In this document: positions 24,164 through 32,582 of the stretch, in pieces
Position numbering within the stretch: position 1 is the stretch's first letter
Layout of the letters: each line of letters starts with the position of its first letter
Assembly: GCF_041624475.1 (NCBI RefSeq)
Contig: NZ_JBFJUX010000011.1
Coordinates: forward strand, 61,157-125,156
Direction of reading: 5' to 3'
Source of the DNA: Litorivivens sp041624475
Lineage (GTDB): Bacteria; Pseudomonadota; Gammaproteobacteria; Pseudomonadales; Spongiibacteraceae
Length of the DNA: 64,000 nucleotides
Program-made: the position numbers and the translations under genes
The notes under the pieces: model-generated
What the model was told of the DNA's origin: nothing
The model's input: only the letters and a program-made list of their open reading frames with translations
Database searches by the model: none

Positions 24164-25339
24164 ATGAATGATGCACTCAAGTTAAGGCCGGAAAGTGATC
24201 CTCCGAGGGACGTCCTCGAAGAGACACCCTGGCAAGTGCTGGTCGTTGATGACGACGAAGAAGTACATCGCATTACCGAACTGGCCTTGAGTGACTTTGT
24301 GTACGCAAACCGCCGACTGGAGTTCATCAATGCCTATTCCGGCGCTGAGGCTCGGGAGAAACTGCAGGAAAATCCGGGTATTGCACTCATTCTTCTGGAT
24401 GTCGTGATGGAGAGCGACGATGCCGGGCTGCGCTTTGCACAGTTTGTTCGACAGGAAATGGCCAACAGTTTTATTCGCATTATCCTGCGTACCGGCCAGC
24501 CGGGTATGGCTCCTGAAAGGCATGTCTTAACGGTGTATGACATCAATGACTACCGCGCGAAAACTGAGCTGACTCAGGATCGTTTGTATACGGTGGTTTA
24601 TACGGCGCTCTCTTCCTATCGCGATATGATGGCTCTGGCGCGCAGCCGACAACAGCTTGTTGGTGTGGTGGAAGAGCTGGAAACTTTGTCGGAAGTGACT
24701 TCACGCACCTTTCGGCAGGCCCTGAAAACGCTGGTAACGGATACCCAGAACATCTACTACGAGCTGGAGGGCCAGATCAGCCCCACCCATCACCATGAGC
24801 TTCAGGAGATTCTTGAGCTCAGCAGAGAACTGTTCAGAAAAGTCGATGACCTTGCGCGTTATGCGAGTAGCGGGCGCTACAACGAATTGCGTGTGCCGGT
24901 CGATCTGATGACTGTCGTTGACGATGTCAGGCTCGATCTTCGCGAGTCCATTGAGGAAATGAACGCGGAAATATTCTGCGATGAACTCCCGGTGGTGATG
25001 GGATCTCGTCGGCAGCTGTATCAGGTATTTTACAATCTGGTTTCAAACTCACTGCGTTTTCGAGGTAACCAGACTCCGAGAATATCGATTCAAGCGCATA
25101 AAGATATGGATCTCTGGCGGTTCAAGCTGTCGGATAATGGGATAGGAATTTCAGAACAGGATAAGCAGAATGCGTTTTCCCTGTTTCGGCGCGACAGCTC
25201 CACAGATGTCCCCAGCAGTAGCGGTATTGGTTTGAATATCTGTCGGAAAATTGTGCGCTGGCACGGAGGTACGATTGATATTCAGGGGGTTGCAGGAGAG
25301 GGCACCTGTATCGAGTTCACCTTGCCGTTGATCTCTTGA
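24164..25339 (+). CDS. Receiver-histidine kinase hybrid lacking the phospho-acceptor His
   Basis: This 391-residue protein has an N-terminal receiver (D79 in LILLDVVMES, K133) very similar to that of the preceding gene. A DHp-like helical pair (about 165-245) and a HATPase domain follow (NLVSNSLRFRG, DNGIGI, FSLFRRDSS, SSGIGLNICRKIV). The usual H-box is EVTSRTFRQALKTL: the histidine position is Arg181, and no other His is in register. Autophosphorylation by the normal route should therefore be impossible. It may be an ATP-binding pseudokinase that reads the receiver's state, or act on a partner. AGGA lies 9 bp before the ATG. Confidence 0.85.
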   Translation: MNDALKLRPESDPPRDVLEETPWQVLVVDDDEEVHRITELALSDFVYANRRLEFINAYSGAEAREKLQENPGIALILLDVVMESDDAGLRFAQFVRQEMANSFIRIILRTGQPGMAPERHVLTVYDINDYRAKTELTQDRLYTVVYTALSSYRDMMALARSRQQLVGVVEELETLSEVTSRTFRQALKTLVTDTQNIYYELEGQISPTHHHELQEILELSRELFRKVDDLARYASSGRYNELRVPVDLMTVVDDVRLDLRESIEEMNAEIFCDELPVVMGSRRQLYQVFYNLVSNSLRFRGNQTPRISIQAHKDMDLWRFKLSDNGIGISEQDKQNAFSLFRRDSSTDVPSSSGIGLNICRKIVRWHGGTIDIQGVAGEGTCIEFTLPLIS

Positions 25340-25350
25340 GGGTATCGCTC

Positions 25351-26469
25351 TTGCAAAACCAGCGCCGGGATTTCGAATATTTTCTTGATCGCATGCTCAA
25401 AGCGACCACACAAGGTACGCGCATCCACGGCTTAAAACTGATTGATATCGATCTCTTCCGGCTGGTTAATCAATCCCAGGGTTTTACTGCCGGGAATGCT
25501 TTTCTCAATTATCTCCATGGCGTATTGCAGGGTGCATTGCTGGAAGGTGATCGTCTGTTTTACCTCGGCGAAGACAGCTTCGTCATCGTCTGCCCCTATC
25601 GCGGTCTTAAGGAGCTGTTCGCAGAGAGTCACGATATGCTCGACGCAGTGAATGGGCGCCACGCTGAGTGGGATGGCGGGCTACAGGAGGTATCATGTTC
25701 AATCGGTGTCGCTCAGACGGAAGAAACTGATCGTGGTTCGGAGGACGTGTTGCTGCGCGCAGAACGGGGCCTATATCAGGCGAAGTCCGCCGGTCGCGGT
25801 TGCGTTTATTCCGAGCTGAGCTGTGAGGGAGAACCGACCCAGGATGATCGTGTGGAACACTGGGCGCGCAGACTGCAGAACGCCTTTCTGCACGATGGTT
25901 TTGAAATAGTTTTTGAGCCCCTGCCTTTTGAGGGCGGAGATTTTTCGCTGACGCAAGTTGCCCTGCATTACGAGGGGCAAGCAGAAGATACAGCCGAGCT
26001 CCGTTCTGAGCTGGGTGCGATGGATCTGCTGCTGGCGATGGACCGCTGGGTGCTGACAAAACTTTCTGAGATGAATGATCTGAGTGCTAGGACGGTGATG
26101 AGGCTGAGCCCCGCGTCGGTTTGCGCGGAGCAGTTTACCCGTTTTTTGAGCCGTCTGCTTGCGGCAAAGCCGGAGCTTTGCACGCGGCTTTGGTTCGCGG
26201 TGTCAGAACATGATTTCCCCGTTGCGTCCGATAAGTTACAGCGCTTTCTTGTTGAGGCAGGTGCAATGGGCTTTCACTGCATGCTCATTGATTTTGGCTC
26301 CGGTACCGACAGTTTGTCCCGTCTTCGGCAGTTGCCGGTGGCGGCGGTATCGCCATACCCGTGGGCACAGTGCTACGAGGACGCCGACTGTCCCTCCATC
26401 CTGTCAGCGCTCAAGCTGGTGGCCGATGCCTCGGGCAAGGACTTTGTCGGCGCGGCTTTTCGAATCTAA
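25351..26469 (+). CDS. Degenerate GGDEF-EAL protein
   Basis: This protein of about 372 residues has an N-terminal GGDEF-like fold, with the active-site loop reading LGEDSFVIV instead of GGEEF and SCSIGVAQ further on. A C-terminal EAL-like fold follows (FEIVFEPLP in place of the EAL loop; LIDFGSGTDSLSRLRQLPV as the DDFGTGYSS counterpart). The metal-binding and catalytic residues of both domains are mostly lost, so synthesis or breakdown of c-di-GMP is unlikely; nucleotide or partner binding is possible. Start: TTG at 25351 with GAGGG 8 bp upstream; a TTG at 25336 overlapping the previous stop by 3 bases is the alternative. Last gene of the signalling operon. Confidence 0.75.
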   Translation: MQNQRRDFEYFLDRMLKATTQGTRIHGLKLIDIDLFRLVNQSQGFTAGNAFLNYLHGVLQGALLEGDRLFYLGEDSFVIVCPYRGLKELFAESHDMLDAVNGRHAEWDGGLQEVSCSIGVAQTEETDRGSEDVLLRAERGLYQAKSAGRGCVYSELSCEGEPTQDDRVEHWARRLQNAFLHDGFEIVFEPLPFEGGDFSLTQVALHYEGQAEDTAELRSELGAMDLLLAMDRWVLTKLSEMNDLSARTVMRLSPASVCAEQFTRFLSRLLAAKPELCTRLWFAVSEHDFPVASDKLQRFLVEAGAMGFHCMLIDFGSGTDSLSRLRQLPVAAVSPYPWAQCYEDADCPSILSALKLVADASGKDFVGAAFRI

Positions 26470-26476
26470 AAGCGGC

Positions 26477-27427
26477 CTAGGCAACGCTCTGTAACTGCTC
26501 TTGCGTTAGCAGCTGGAGCATGGACCGGGCATCGGTTACGCGTTTAACGTTTCCCAGCAATAATGCGGCTTCACGAAAGTGCCATTGCAGGTAGGCCAGC
26601 CACTGTTTTAACGGCGAGCAGGCGTGGCGGGGTGGGCACGTAGCCATCAGGTCTTGCTGGAAATCAATCAGGTGCACCAGCACCTCTTGCCAGGCCATGC
26701 CTGGGTGTTGCGCATTGCGCAGTGTCTGGGCCAGCGCCGGGTGGGCCAGCATGCCGCGCCCCAGCATCACATCCTCACAGCCACTCAATTCACGGCAGCG
26801 GCGATAATCTTCGGCACACCAGATTTCGCCATTGGCAATCAGTGGAATATCGACAGATTCACGCACTCGGGCGATGGCCGCCCAGTGGGCCGGTGGGCGA
26901 TAACCTTGTGCCTTGGTTCGCGCGTGGATGACCAGCTCCGAGGCCCCTGCGTCAGCCACCGCCCCGGCAACTTCCATTAAGGGGGAACTATCGGCGTAGC
27001 CGAGGCGAATTTTAACGCTCAGGGGTGTTGTGGGCATCAGCGTATTGCGAATACCGGACACGATGTCATGGATCAGCGTCGGTTCATCCAGTAATACCGA
27101 ACCGCCTCGGTGCTTGTTAACGGTTTTTGCCGGGCAACCGAAATTCAGGTCGATACCCGCCGCCCCAAGGGCTTCGGCGCGGGCGGCATTATCCGCCAGG
27201 CAAAGAGGGTCGCTGCCCAGCAGCTGCAGGTAAACCGGGACTCCGGAAGGGGTTTTGCTGCCCTGCTCCAATTCTGGGCAATAGCGATAGAAGACCTTAG
27301 GCGGCAGCAGTTGCCTGGTTACGCGAACAAACTCAGTGACACAGCGGTCCAGCCCGCCGATGGAAGTCAGCAGGGCGCGCATACGAGCGTTGACGACGCC
27401 CTCCATGGGAGCAAGGTAAATCTTCAT
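26477..27427 (-). CDS. dusC: tRNA-dihydrouridine(16) synthase DusC
   Basis: This 316-residue flavoenzyme reduces uridine to dihydrouridine in the tRNA D-loop. The Dus signature is clear: YLAPMEGVVN at the start, GIDLNFGCPAKTVNKHRGGS with the catalytic Cys around residue 98, VKIRLGY, ELVIHARTKAQGY and IANGEIW. The length and the tail after residue 240 agree with DusC rather than DusA or DusB. The ATG at 27427 is preferred over a GTG two codons upstream; neither has a strong ribosome-binding site. The gene is convergent with the signalling operon, only 7 bp apart, without a visible terminator. Confidence 0.9.
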   Translation of the reverse strand: MKIYLAPMEGVVNARMRALLTSIGGLDRCVTEFVRVTRQLLPPKVFYRYCPELEQGSKTPSGVPVYLQLLGSDPLCLADNAARAEALGAAGIDLNFGCPAKTVNKHRGGSVLLDEPTLIHDIVSGIRNTLMPTTPLSVKIRLGYADSSPLMEVAGAVADAGASELVIHARTKAQGYRPPAHWAAIARVRESVDIPLIANGEIWCAEDYRRCRELSGCEDVMLGRGMLAHPALAQTLRNAQHPGMAWQEVLVHLIDFQQDLMATCPPRHACSPLKQWLAYLQWHFREAALLLGNVKRVTDARSMLQLLTQEQLQSVA

Positions 27428-27541
27428 TGGCACACGCAGATTCAGTGCCGCGCAGTATACCCGCGACCGGGATCTACGCCAATGTGAGGCGCTTTCGCTC
27501 CCGGTGAAAGCTCAGTAGACTGGCGCCACAGAGGAGTTTTT

Positions 27542-28267
27542 ATGAAGACTAAGCACCACGTATTATTTGCACTCACCTGGATGGGGCTGGTTGCCGCTAT
27601 TGTCGGTGGTGCGTCACTCAACAAACGCACTAGCCTAGCTGCGGTTGAAGCTGAACTGTTTACTGATGAGGCAGCCCTTTTTGGCGAGTCGGAAGATGAG
27701 TTTGGCGATAGCTCAGCATCCGATAAGCAAAGCGGGATAGCATTGCTGAATATGGCAGCCAATGCCTCCGCATCGCGGGCACCGGCGGCTGCTGACGCTG
27801 CCGTGGTCAGTGCCGTGCTGGACGACGCGGTGCTCTTGCGGCATGGCGAGGTATACAGCCTGGATTGCTGTGTCTCCGACGCACTGAAGAAGCCCTCTGG
27901 TGAAGCGTCTGCTCCGGGGCTGATTGATCTGCGGCGCAATACCGCAGCCACACAACTGGCGCGTTCTTACCACCAGAAGCTTTACATCAATCCTTTTGCG
28001 CTGGCTGGCAAAGTCAAGATCGAAGCTTCGCGAAAAGACGGGCGCTTGCGCTATATGCTGTTTCCCGGTACGGACAGGCAAGCGTTCTCTACCTTTGGCT
28101 TGCAGGCGGGTGACCAGGTTCTGGGCGTTAACGGGGTGTCGCTGCAACGAGGTGACGCGATTCCGGTTATCTATCAGCAACTCGCAGCCGCCGACTATAT
28201 AGCGGTGACGCTTGAGCGAGGCGGTAAAGCGCTTGTGGTTTTGCTGGCGCTGGATGTGCCCGCCTGA
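27542..28267 (+). CDS. GspC-like inner-membrane protein with C-terminal PDZ-type domain
   Basis: This 241-residue protein has one N-terminal membrane helix (about residues 8-25), a long low-complexity acidic/alanine-rich linker (30-110) and a C-terminal domain. That domain reads IEASRKDGRLRYMLFPGTDR and FSTFGLQAGDQVLGVNGVSL, the pattern of the PDZ domain of type II secretion protein GspC (FxxxGLQxGDxVxxINGxxL). No other gsp genes are in the window, so it is either an orphan GspC paralogue or part of another periplasmic complex. GGAG lies about 9 bp before the ATG. The next gene, a PQQ dehydrogenase, starts 22 bp downstream. Confidence 0.68.
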   Translation: MKTKHHVLFALTWMGLVAAIVGGASLNKRTSLAAVEAELFTDEAALFGESEDEFGDSSASDKQSGIALLNMAANASASRAPAAADAAVVSAVLDDAVLLRHGEVYSLDCCVSDALKKPSGEASAPGLIDLRRNTAATQLARSYHQKLYINPFALAGKVKIEASRKDGRLRYMLFPGTDRQAFSTFGLQAGDQVLGVNGVSLQRGDAIPVIYQQLAAADYIAVTLERGGKALVVLLALDVPA

Positions 28268-28289
28268 TTCGTTGGTAAGGAAGATAACA

Positions 28290-29525
28290 ATGACAATGAA
28301 TAAACAACTCCATAGAGAACATGGCGGCGCGAGCCTGCGTCTGATTGGCATTACTCTGATACTGCTGATCGTCGGTGCGGTTGTGCTGTTTCGGCTCTAC
28401 GTGTCGCCGCAGGTAGGGGACTTTCGCGTCATATTGAACGCGATTTTCGGTGTCGGCGTCGAAACCCCTGAAGAATCCCGCCTTCGAGAGACGCTGTCGA
28501 TCGACAGGCGCTTTGAGCTGGGTATCTTTGCGGCGGACCTGCCCAATGCCCGCTGGCTGCAGGTGACCGACCGGGATGATGTGCTGGTTTCGCGCCCACG
28601 CAAAGGTGATGTTGTGCTGCTGCACGCCGATGCAGACAGCGATGGCCGTTCTGATGGGCGCGAAACGCTGCTTACCGAACTGAATATGCCCCACGGCATC
28701 GCGTTGATTGACGACTGGTTGTATGTGGCCGAGCAGGATGCCATTGGTCGCATTCGCTTCGATCACCAGAGCCGGAGTGTGGCAGGGCCTTTTCAGCGAA
28801 TACTCAGTGGCTTGCCTGGCGGGGGCAATCACTGGGCCAAGAATATCGCTCTTGGCCCTGACGGCTGGCTCTATTTCAACGTTGGCTCCAGCTGCAACGT
28901 CTGCATTGAAGATGATCATCGTCGGGGCAGCCTGATGCGTGTTCGTCCTGACGGCAGTGATCCTGAAATCTACGCAGCCGGACTGCGCAATGCGACCGGC
29001 TTTGATTGGGCTCCTTGGGACAAGTCTCTTTATGCGGCGGACATCAGCCGCGACTTATTGGGTGATGATTATCCCGCCGACGAACTTAACCTTGTTGTCG
29101 AGGGCGGTTTTTATGGCTGGCCCTACGTCAACGAATTTGGCGACAGCGACCCGGATCTGGGCGCTAAGAAGCCGGCAGACCTGCAGGCCATTGACCCGGT
29201 ACTGGCTATTCCCGCCCACACCACGCCGCTGGGGCTGCACTTTCCCCGTCATGAGCGGCTCATAGAGGCCTTTCCCCGCTCGGCCTTTATGGCTCTGCAC
29301 GGCTCCTGGAATCGCTCAGTCCCGGATGGTTACCGGCTGGAACAGCTGATCTGGAATGGCGATGGCAGTATCAGCTCACAGACGGTGTTGGATGGCTTCT
29401 GGACGGGCGACGATCTGATCGGGCGGCCTGTCGATATTGAGGAAGACAGCGTGGGCAATCTCTACCTGTCCGACGACTACGGTGGCGCGGTTTACCGGCT
29501 GCAACTCAGGTCTGATTTGCCCTGA
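28290..29525 (+). CDS. PQQ-dependent sugar dehydrogenase (soluble-GDH/YliI type)
   Basis: This 411-residue protein has an N-terminal membrane anchor (about 15-36) followed by a six-bladed beta-propeller of the PQQ glucose/sorbosone dehydrogenase family (GSDH). Seen are MPHGIALIDDWLYVAEQD, the catalytic-histidine and calcium-loop regions GNHWAKNIALGPDGWLYF and VGSSCNVC, GLRNATGFDWAPW, and EGGFYGWPYV. The family oxidises aldoses or other polyols in the periplasm using PQQ. The ATG at 28290 has AAGGAAG 7 bp upstream; the longer frame from 28212 overlaps the GspC-like gene and is rejected. A second PQQ enzyme lies at 38.4 kb, but no PQQ biosynthesis genes are in the window. Confidence 0.84.
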   Translation: MTMNKQLHREHGGASLRLIGITLILLIVGAVVLFRLYVSPQVGDFRVILNAIFGVGVETPEESRLRETLSIDRRFELGIFAADLPNARWLQVTDRDDVLVSRPRKGDVVLLHADADSDGRSDGRETLLTELNMPHGIALIDDWLYVAEQDAIGRIRFDHQSRSVAGPFQRILSGLPGGGNHWAKNIALGPDGWLYFNVGSSCNVCIEDDHRRGSLMRVRPDGSDPEIYAAGLRNATGFDWAPWDKSLYAADISRDLLGDDYPADELNLVVEGGFYGWPYVNEFGDSDPDLGAKKPADLQAIDPVLAIPAHTTPLGLHFPRHERLIEAFPRSAFMALHGSWNRSVPDGYRLEQLIWNGDGSISSQTVLDGFWTGDDLIGRPVDIEEDSVGNLYLSDDYGGAVYRLQLRSDLP

Positions 29526-29569
29526 TTTTTTGACCGTTTCTGCAATAAAACCCATAGCTTATGCGGTGT

Positions 29570-29575
29570 TATAAT
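29570..29575 (+). promoter_or_regulatory. Candidate -10 box of the rubredoxin gene
   Basis: A perfect TATAAT lies 40 bp before the rubredoxin ATG, in an AT-rich gap behind the PQQ dehydrogenase. No good -35 is seen at 16-18 bp; TTGACC at 29530-29535 is too far away. Confidence 0.4.
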
Positions 29576-29614
29576 CCGCGCCTGCGCTGATGGTGACTTA
29601 ACACGGAGATGGTC

Positions 29615-29788
29615 ATGAGTGATTTCAAGAAGTGGGAGTGTGTAATCTGTGGCTTCGTTTACGACGAGGCAGAAGGTTACCCTGAAGATGGCATTGAGCC
29701 AGGTACCAAGTGGGAAGATGTGCCGGAAGACTGGGAGTGCCCGGATTGCGGTATCAGCAAATTCGATTTTGATATGGTCGAAGTCTGA
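29615..29788 (+). CDS. Rubredoxin
   Basis: This 57-residue electron carrier binds a single iron with four cysteines: CVICGF (C9, C12) and CPDCGI (C42, C45), with the usual YDEAEGYPEDGIEPGT between them. The length and both CxxCG knuckles are those of standard rubredoxin. GGAG lies 9 bp upstream of the ATG. In many Gammaproteobacteria rubredoxin serves alkane hydroxylase or oxidative-stress reductases; neither partner is adjacent, so its electron acceptor is unknown here. Confidence 0.93.
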   Translation: MSDFKKWECVICGFVYDEAEGYPEDGIEPGTKWEDVPEDWECPDCGISKFDFDMVEV

Positions 29789-29863
29789 GTTTTGTTAACT
29801 TCTTCGCGCCGGCGGTTAAACAGCGTGCGATACTGATTAAAACAATCACATCGGGAGATAACG

Positions 29864-30022
29864 ATGATTCGTGGCGTAATGGCGTTGCTGGTAGTGGGTT
29901 TGCTTGCCGGCTGCGCGCCGGAAGTAGGTAGTGAAGCCTGGTGCAAGGATCTGGACGCAAAACCCAAGGGTGAGTGGACAGGGAATGAAGCGAAAGACTA
30001 CACCAAGCACTGTATCTTCTGA
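29864..30022 (+). CDS. Small DUF3012-type lipoprotein
   Basis: This 52-residue protein has a short lipoprotein signal with lipobox LAGC (Cys17) and a mature part of 36 residues beginning CAPEVGSEAWCKDLDAKPKG and ending KDYTKHCIF. The pattern of two cysteines, EVGSEAWC and the KHCIF end match the DUF3012 family of small Gammaproteobacterial lipoproteins. CGGGAGA stands 7-8 bp before the ATG. The function is unknown. The two mature cysteines (27 and 50) could form a disulphide in the periplasm. The bidirectional terminator at 30067 follows. Confidence 0.85.
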   Translation: MIRGVMALLVVGLLAGCAPEVGSEAWCKDLDAKPKGEWTGNEAKDYTKHCIF

Positions 30023-30066
30023 TGATGTATTTGCCGGTGAGGCTGCCATAACAGGCGGCTGACAAT

Positions 30067-30092
30067 AAAAAAGGGGGCATAGCCCCCTTTTT
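30067..30092. terminator. Bidirectional terminator between DUF3012 gene and thiolase
   Basis: GGGGGC (30073-30078), ATA, GCCCCC (30082-30087) is followed by five T and preceded by six A. It serves the convergent lipoprotein and thiolase genes. Confidence 0.85.
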
Positions 30093-30108
30093 AGTGCGCG
30101 TTAGAAAC

Positions 30109-31290
30109 TCACACCAGCTCGATGGCTGTTGCCAGCGCTTCGCCGCCGCCAATGCACAATGCTGCAATGCCGCGTTTCTTGCCGTACTTCTGCAGCGCGT
30201 AAATCAGGCTGAGAATAATCCGTGAACCAGTAGAGCCAATGGGGTGGCCTTGGGCGCAGGCGCCGCCGTGAACGTTCACCTTGGCGTGGTCGAGCTCGAG
30301 ATCGCGCATGGCCAGCATGGTTACCATGGCGAAGGCCTCATTGATTTCCCACAGATCCACATCGTCCTTGGTCCAGCCGGTCTTGGCGTAGAGCTTTTCG
30401 ATGGCGCCGATGGGGGCGGTGGTAAACAGCTCTGGCTCATGGGAGTTGCGTGAATGGGCCACGATACGTGCCAGCGGTTTCAGACCGCGTTTTTCCACTT
30501 CCGCGCCGCTCATCAGCAGCAGGGCAGAGGCGCCATCGCTGATCGAGCTGGAGTTTGCGGCGGTTACGGTGCCGTCTTTCTTGAAGGCCGGTTTCAGGGT
30601 GGGAATCTTGTCGAGATTGGCTTTGCCCGGCTGTTCGTCATCTTTGACAACCAGCTCGCCTTTGCGGGTTTTGATGGTAACCGGCACCGACTCAGCGTCG
30701 AGGCTGCCATCGTCGATCGCTTGTTTGGCGCGCTTGAGAGATTCAATGGCAAAGGCATCCATAGCTTCGCGGGTCAGGCCGTTGTCGTCGGCAGTGGCCT
30801 GAGCAAAGGCTCCCATCAGGCCGCCTTTATAGGCATCCTGCAGGCCGTCGAAAAACATATGATCTTCCAGGCCTTTGCTGCCAGTGCCGACACCACCACG
30901 GGCACCGGGAATCAGGTGGGGCGCATTACTCATGCTTTCCATGCCACCAGCAAGGGCGACATCGCAGGTGCCTGCTTTGATCATATCGTGGGCGTAAATG
31001 GTGGTCTGCATGCCGGAACCGCAGAGCTTATTGACGGTAACGCAGCCCGTGGTTTTGGGGATGCCAGCGGCCAGCGCCGCCTGCCGGGCAGGGCCCTGTT
31101 TGAGGCCGGCCTGCAATACGCAGCCCATGATCACTTCTTCAATATCTTTGGCATCGATGCCGGCGCGCTTTACGGTTTCGGCAATGGCCGTGGTACCCAG
31201 TTCGACGGCGCTGGCGCCACTCAGCGAGCCGAGCAACCCTCCCATCGGTGTACGTGCACCACTGACGATATAGACGGAATCGGTAGACAT
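30109..31290 (-). CDS. Acetyl-CoA acetyltransferase (thiolase)
   Basis: This 393-residue type II thiolase condenses or cleaves acetoacetyl-CoA/3-ketoacyl-CoA. The catalytic residues are in place: Cys90 in NKLCGSGMQ, His in NVHGGACAQGHPIGSTG, and the second Cys in CIGGGEA near the C-terminus. SSISDGASALLLM and WEINEAFA are further family motifs. The size and sequence fit AtoB/PhaA-type biosynthetic or short-chain thiolases better than FadA. It is transcribed alone, ending at the terminator at 30067. In this neighbourhood it probably serves beta-oxidation or branched-substrate breakdown. Confidence 0.9.
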   Translation of the reverse strand: MSTDSVYIVSGARTPMGGLLGSLSGASAVELGTTAIAETVKRAGIDAKDIEEVIMGCVLQAGLKQGPARQAALAAGIPKTTGCVTVNKLCGSGMQTTIYAHDMIKAGTCDVALAGGMESMSNAPHLIPGARGGVGTGSKGLEDHMFFDGLQDAYKGGLMGAFAQATADDNGLTREAMDAFAIESLKRAKQAIDDGSLDAESVPVTIKTRKGELVVKDDEQPGKANLDKIPTLKPAFKKDGTVTAANSSSISDGASALLLMSGAEVEKRGLKPLARIVAHSRNSHEPELFTTAPIGAIEKLYAKTGWTKDDVDLWEINEAFAMVTMLAMRDLELDHAKVNVHGGACAQGHPIGSTGSRIILSLIYALQKYGKKRGIAALCIGGGEALATAIELV

Positions 31291-31434
31291 AGCTGGCCCT
31301 CACAATGATTCGATAGATAAAACGAGGGCGCATTTAGCCATGTTGAGGCTGTCATGACAAGTTGCGGGCGTGCACAGTCAATCTGCGCGAGAAAGGGGTA
31401 CCCCTCCCGGCGCGAGAGGGGTGAGGCGGGGGGA

Positions 31435-32442
31435 TTACGCGGCCTTGCTGTCCTTGTCGCCGCTGCCGTCGGCATAGAACTGGCTAAACCACTTGCGGAA
31501 TTGGGCAATTGGACCGTCGCCGTCACACAGCACCGGCTGGGGGCGATAGACCTTGTTTTCCCAGATGGGCATATCCTGCTGCACCTGCAAGGCGACGTTC
31601 TGAATGACCGCCTGCGACATGATTGCCTGCCCTTCGTTCATTTCTTTCGGTTGGGTAAACACAAAGCGCAGATGCACGGTTTTGGCGTCGATGGGGGTAA
31701 CTGCGCCCATCATAAAGGTCTCAAACACACCGCTGAACCGCTGCCAGGTCTGGCCGGGTCCGTTACTAGACGTGTCCAGATACGAGTCGCGGAACAGGGT
31801 GCCGGTGGTGTCGAAGGTGCCATCTTCAAAAATCTCCGGCGCCTTGCTGACAAAATGCGCGTGACGTTGGAAGCCTTCGTGCTTCACTTCGCCTTTGGGA
31901 ACATCCTGGCTGCCATGCACGTACATGAAGTGGGCCGCATCACAGCCGTTTTCAGCGGTTTCCTGAATGTGGGAGTGGAAAGTCCACTCGTAGGTGGAGA
32001 TGTCGGTCCACTCATCGCTGTGCAATTCGTGCAGTTCTTCAACATCGAACAGGGGCGCTATATTGTCCGGATGGTACCAAACCCAAACGCTCTGGTTTTT
32101 CTCAACGGTGGGGTAGGCGTAAATGCAGGGTTTACCGCCGGCAATTTTGGGAGGCATGTTTTTGGCATAAGGCACGTTTTTGCATACGCCCTCGCCGGAA
32201 AACTCCCAGGCGTGGAAAGGGCAGGCGATGTTTTCACCCTGCACCTTGCCGCCGTGACCTAGGTGAGCCCCGAGGTGAGGGCAGTAGGCGTCCAGCACCT
32301 TGGCCTCGCCTGCATCTGTGCGGAACATCACCAGTTCACGATCAAAGTAGCGAATGGGTTTGACCTCACCGGGCTGCAAGTCCCTGGACAGGGAGACGCA
32401 ATACCAACCAAAGGGGATAGGCAGTTCTGCGGTGTTTTCCAT
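31435..32442 (-). CDS. Rieske non-haem iron oxygenase, KshA/steroid type
   Basis: This 335-residue oxygenase has an N-terminal Rieske domain (CPHLGAHLGHGG, about residues 53-64, and CPFHAWEFSGEG near 73-84) and a C-terminal mononuclear-iron domain with NGCDAAHFMYVHG (D-x2-H-x4-H). The overall layout resembles 3-ketosteroid 9-alpha-hydroxylase KshA and cholesterol-7-desaturase-like oxygenases. A steroid or sterol substrate is therefore suggested but not shown. It needs a separate reductase, which is not nearby. Start: ATG at 32442 with GAGAG upstream; the longer frame to 32586 adds 48 unrelated residues. A GlxA-type regulator lies 140 bp upstream in the same direction. Confidence 0.83.
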   Translation of the reverse strand: MENTAELPIPFGWYCVSLSRDLQPGEVKPIRYFDRELVMFRTDAGEAKVLDAYCPHLGAHLGHGGKVQGENIACPFHAWEFSGEGVCKNVPYAKNMPPKIAGGKPCIYAYPTVEKNQSVWVWYHPDNIAPLFDVEELHELHSDEWTDISTYEWTFHSHIQETAENGCDAAHFMYVHGSQDVPKGEVKHEGFQRHAHFVSKAPEIFEDGTFDTTGTLFRDSYLDTSSNGPGQTWQRFSGVFETFMMGAVTPIDAKTVHLRFVFTQPKEMNEGQAIMSQAVIQNVALQVQQDMPIWENKVYRPQPVLCDGDGPIAQFRKWFSQFYADGSGDKDSKAA

Positions 32443-32582
32443 GGTTGACTCTCTCTTAGGGTGTACGCCGGAGTGCGCCGCACGCCGGGCCTGTGAATTA
32501 ACCGATTGTGGGTTGATTATCAGGCCCGAGGGCGACAAAAGTACACACGTGTTACCCAATTCTGACGCGATTGTAACCTTTT

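Noticed and set aside
28212..28289. Longer start of the PQQ sugar dehydrogenase
   Set aside because: It would overlap the GspC-like gene by 56 bp; the ATG at 28290 has a good Shine-Dalgarno and precedes the membrane anchor.
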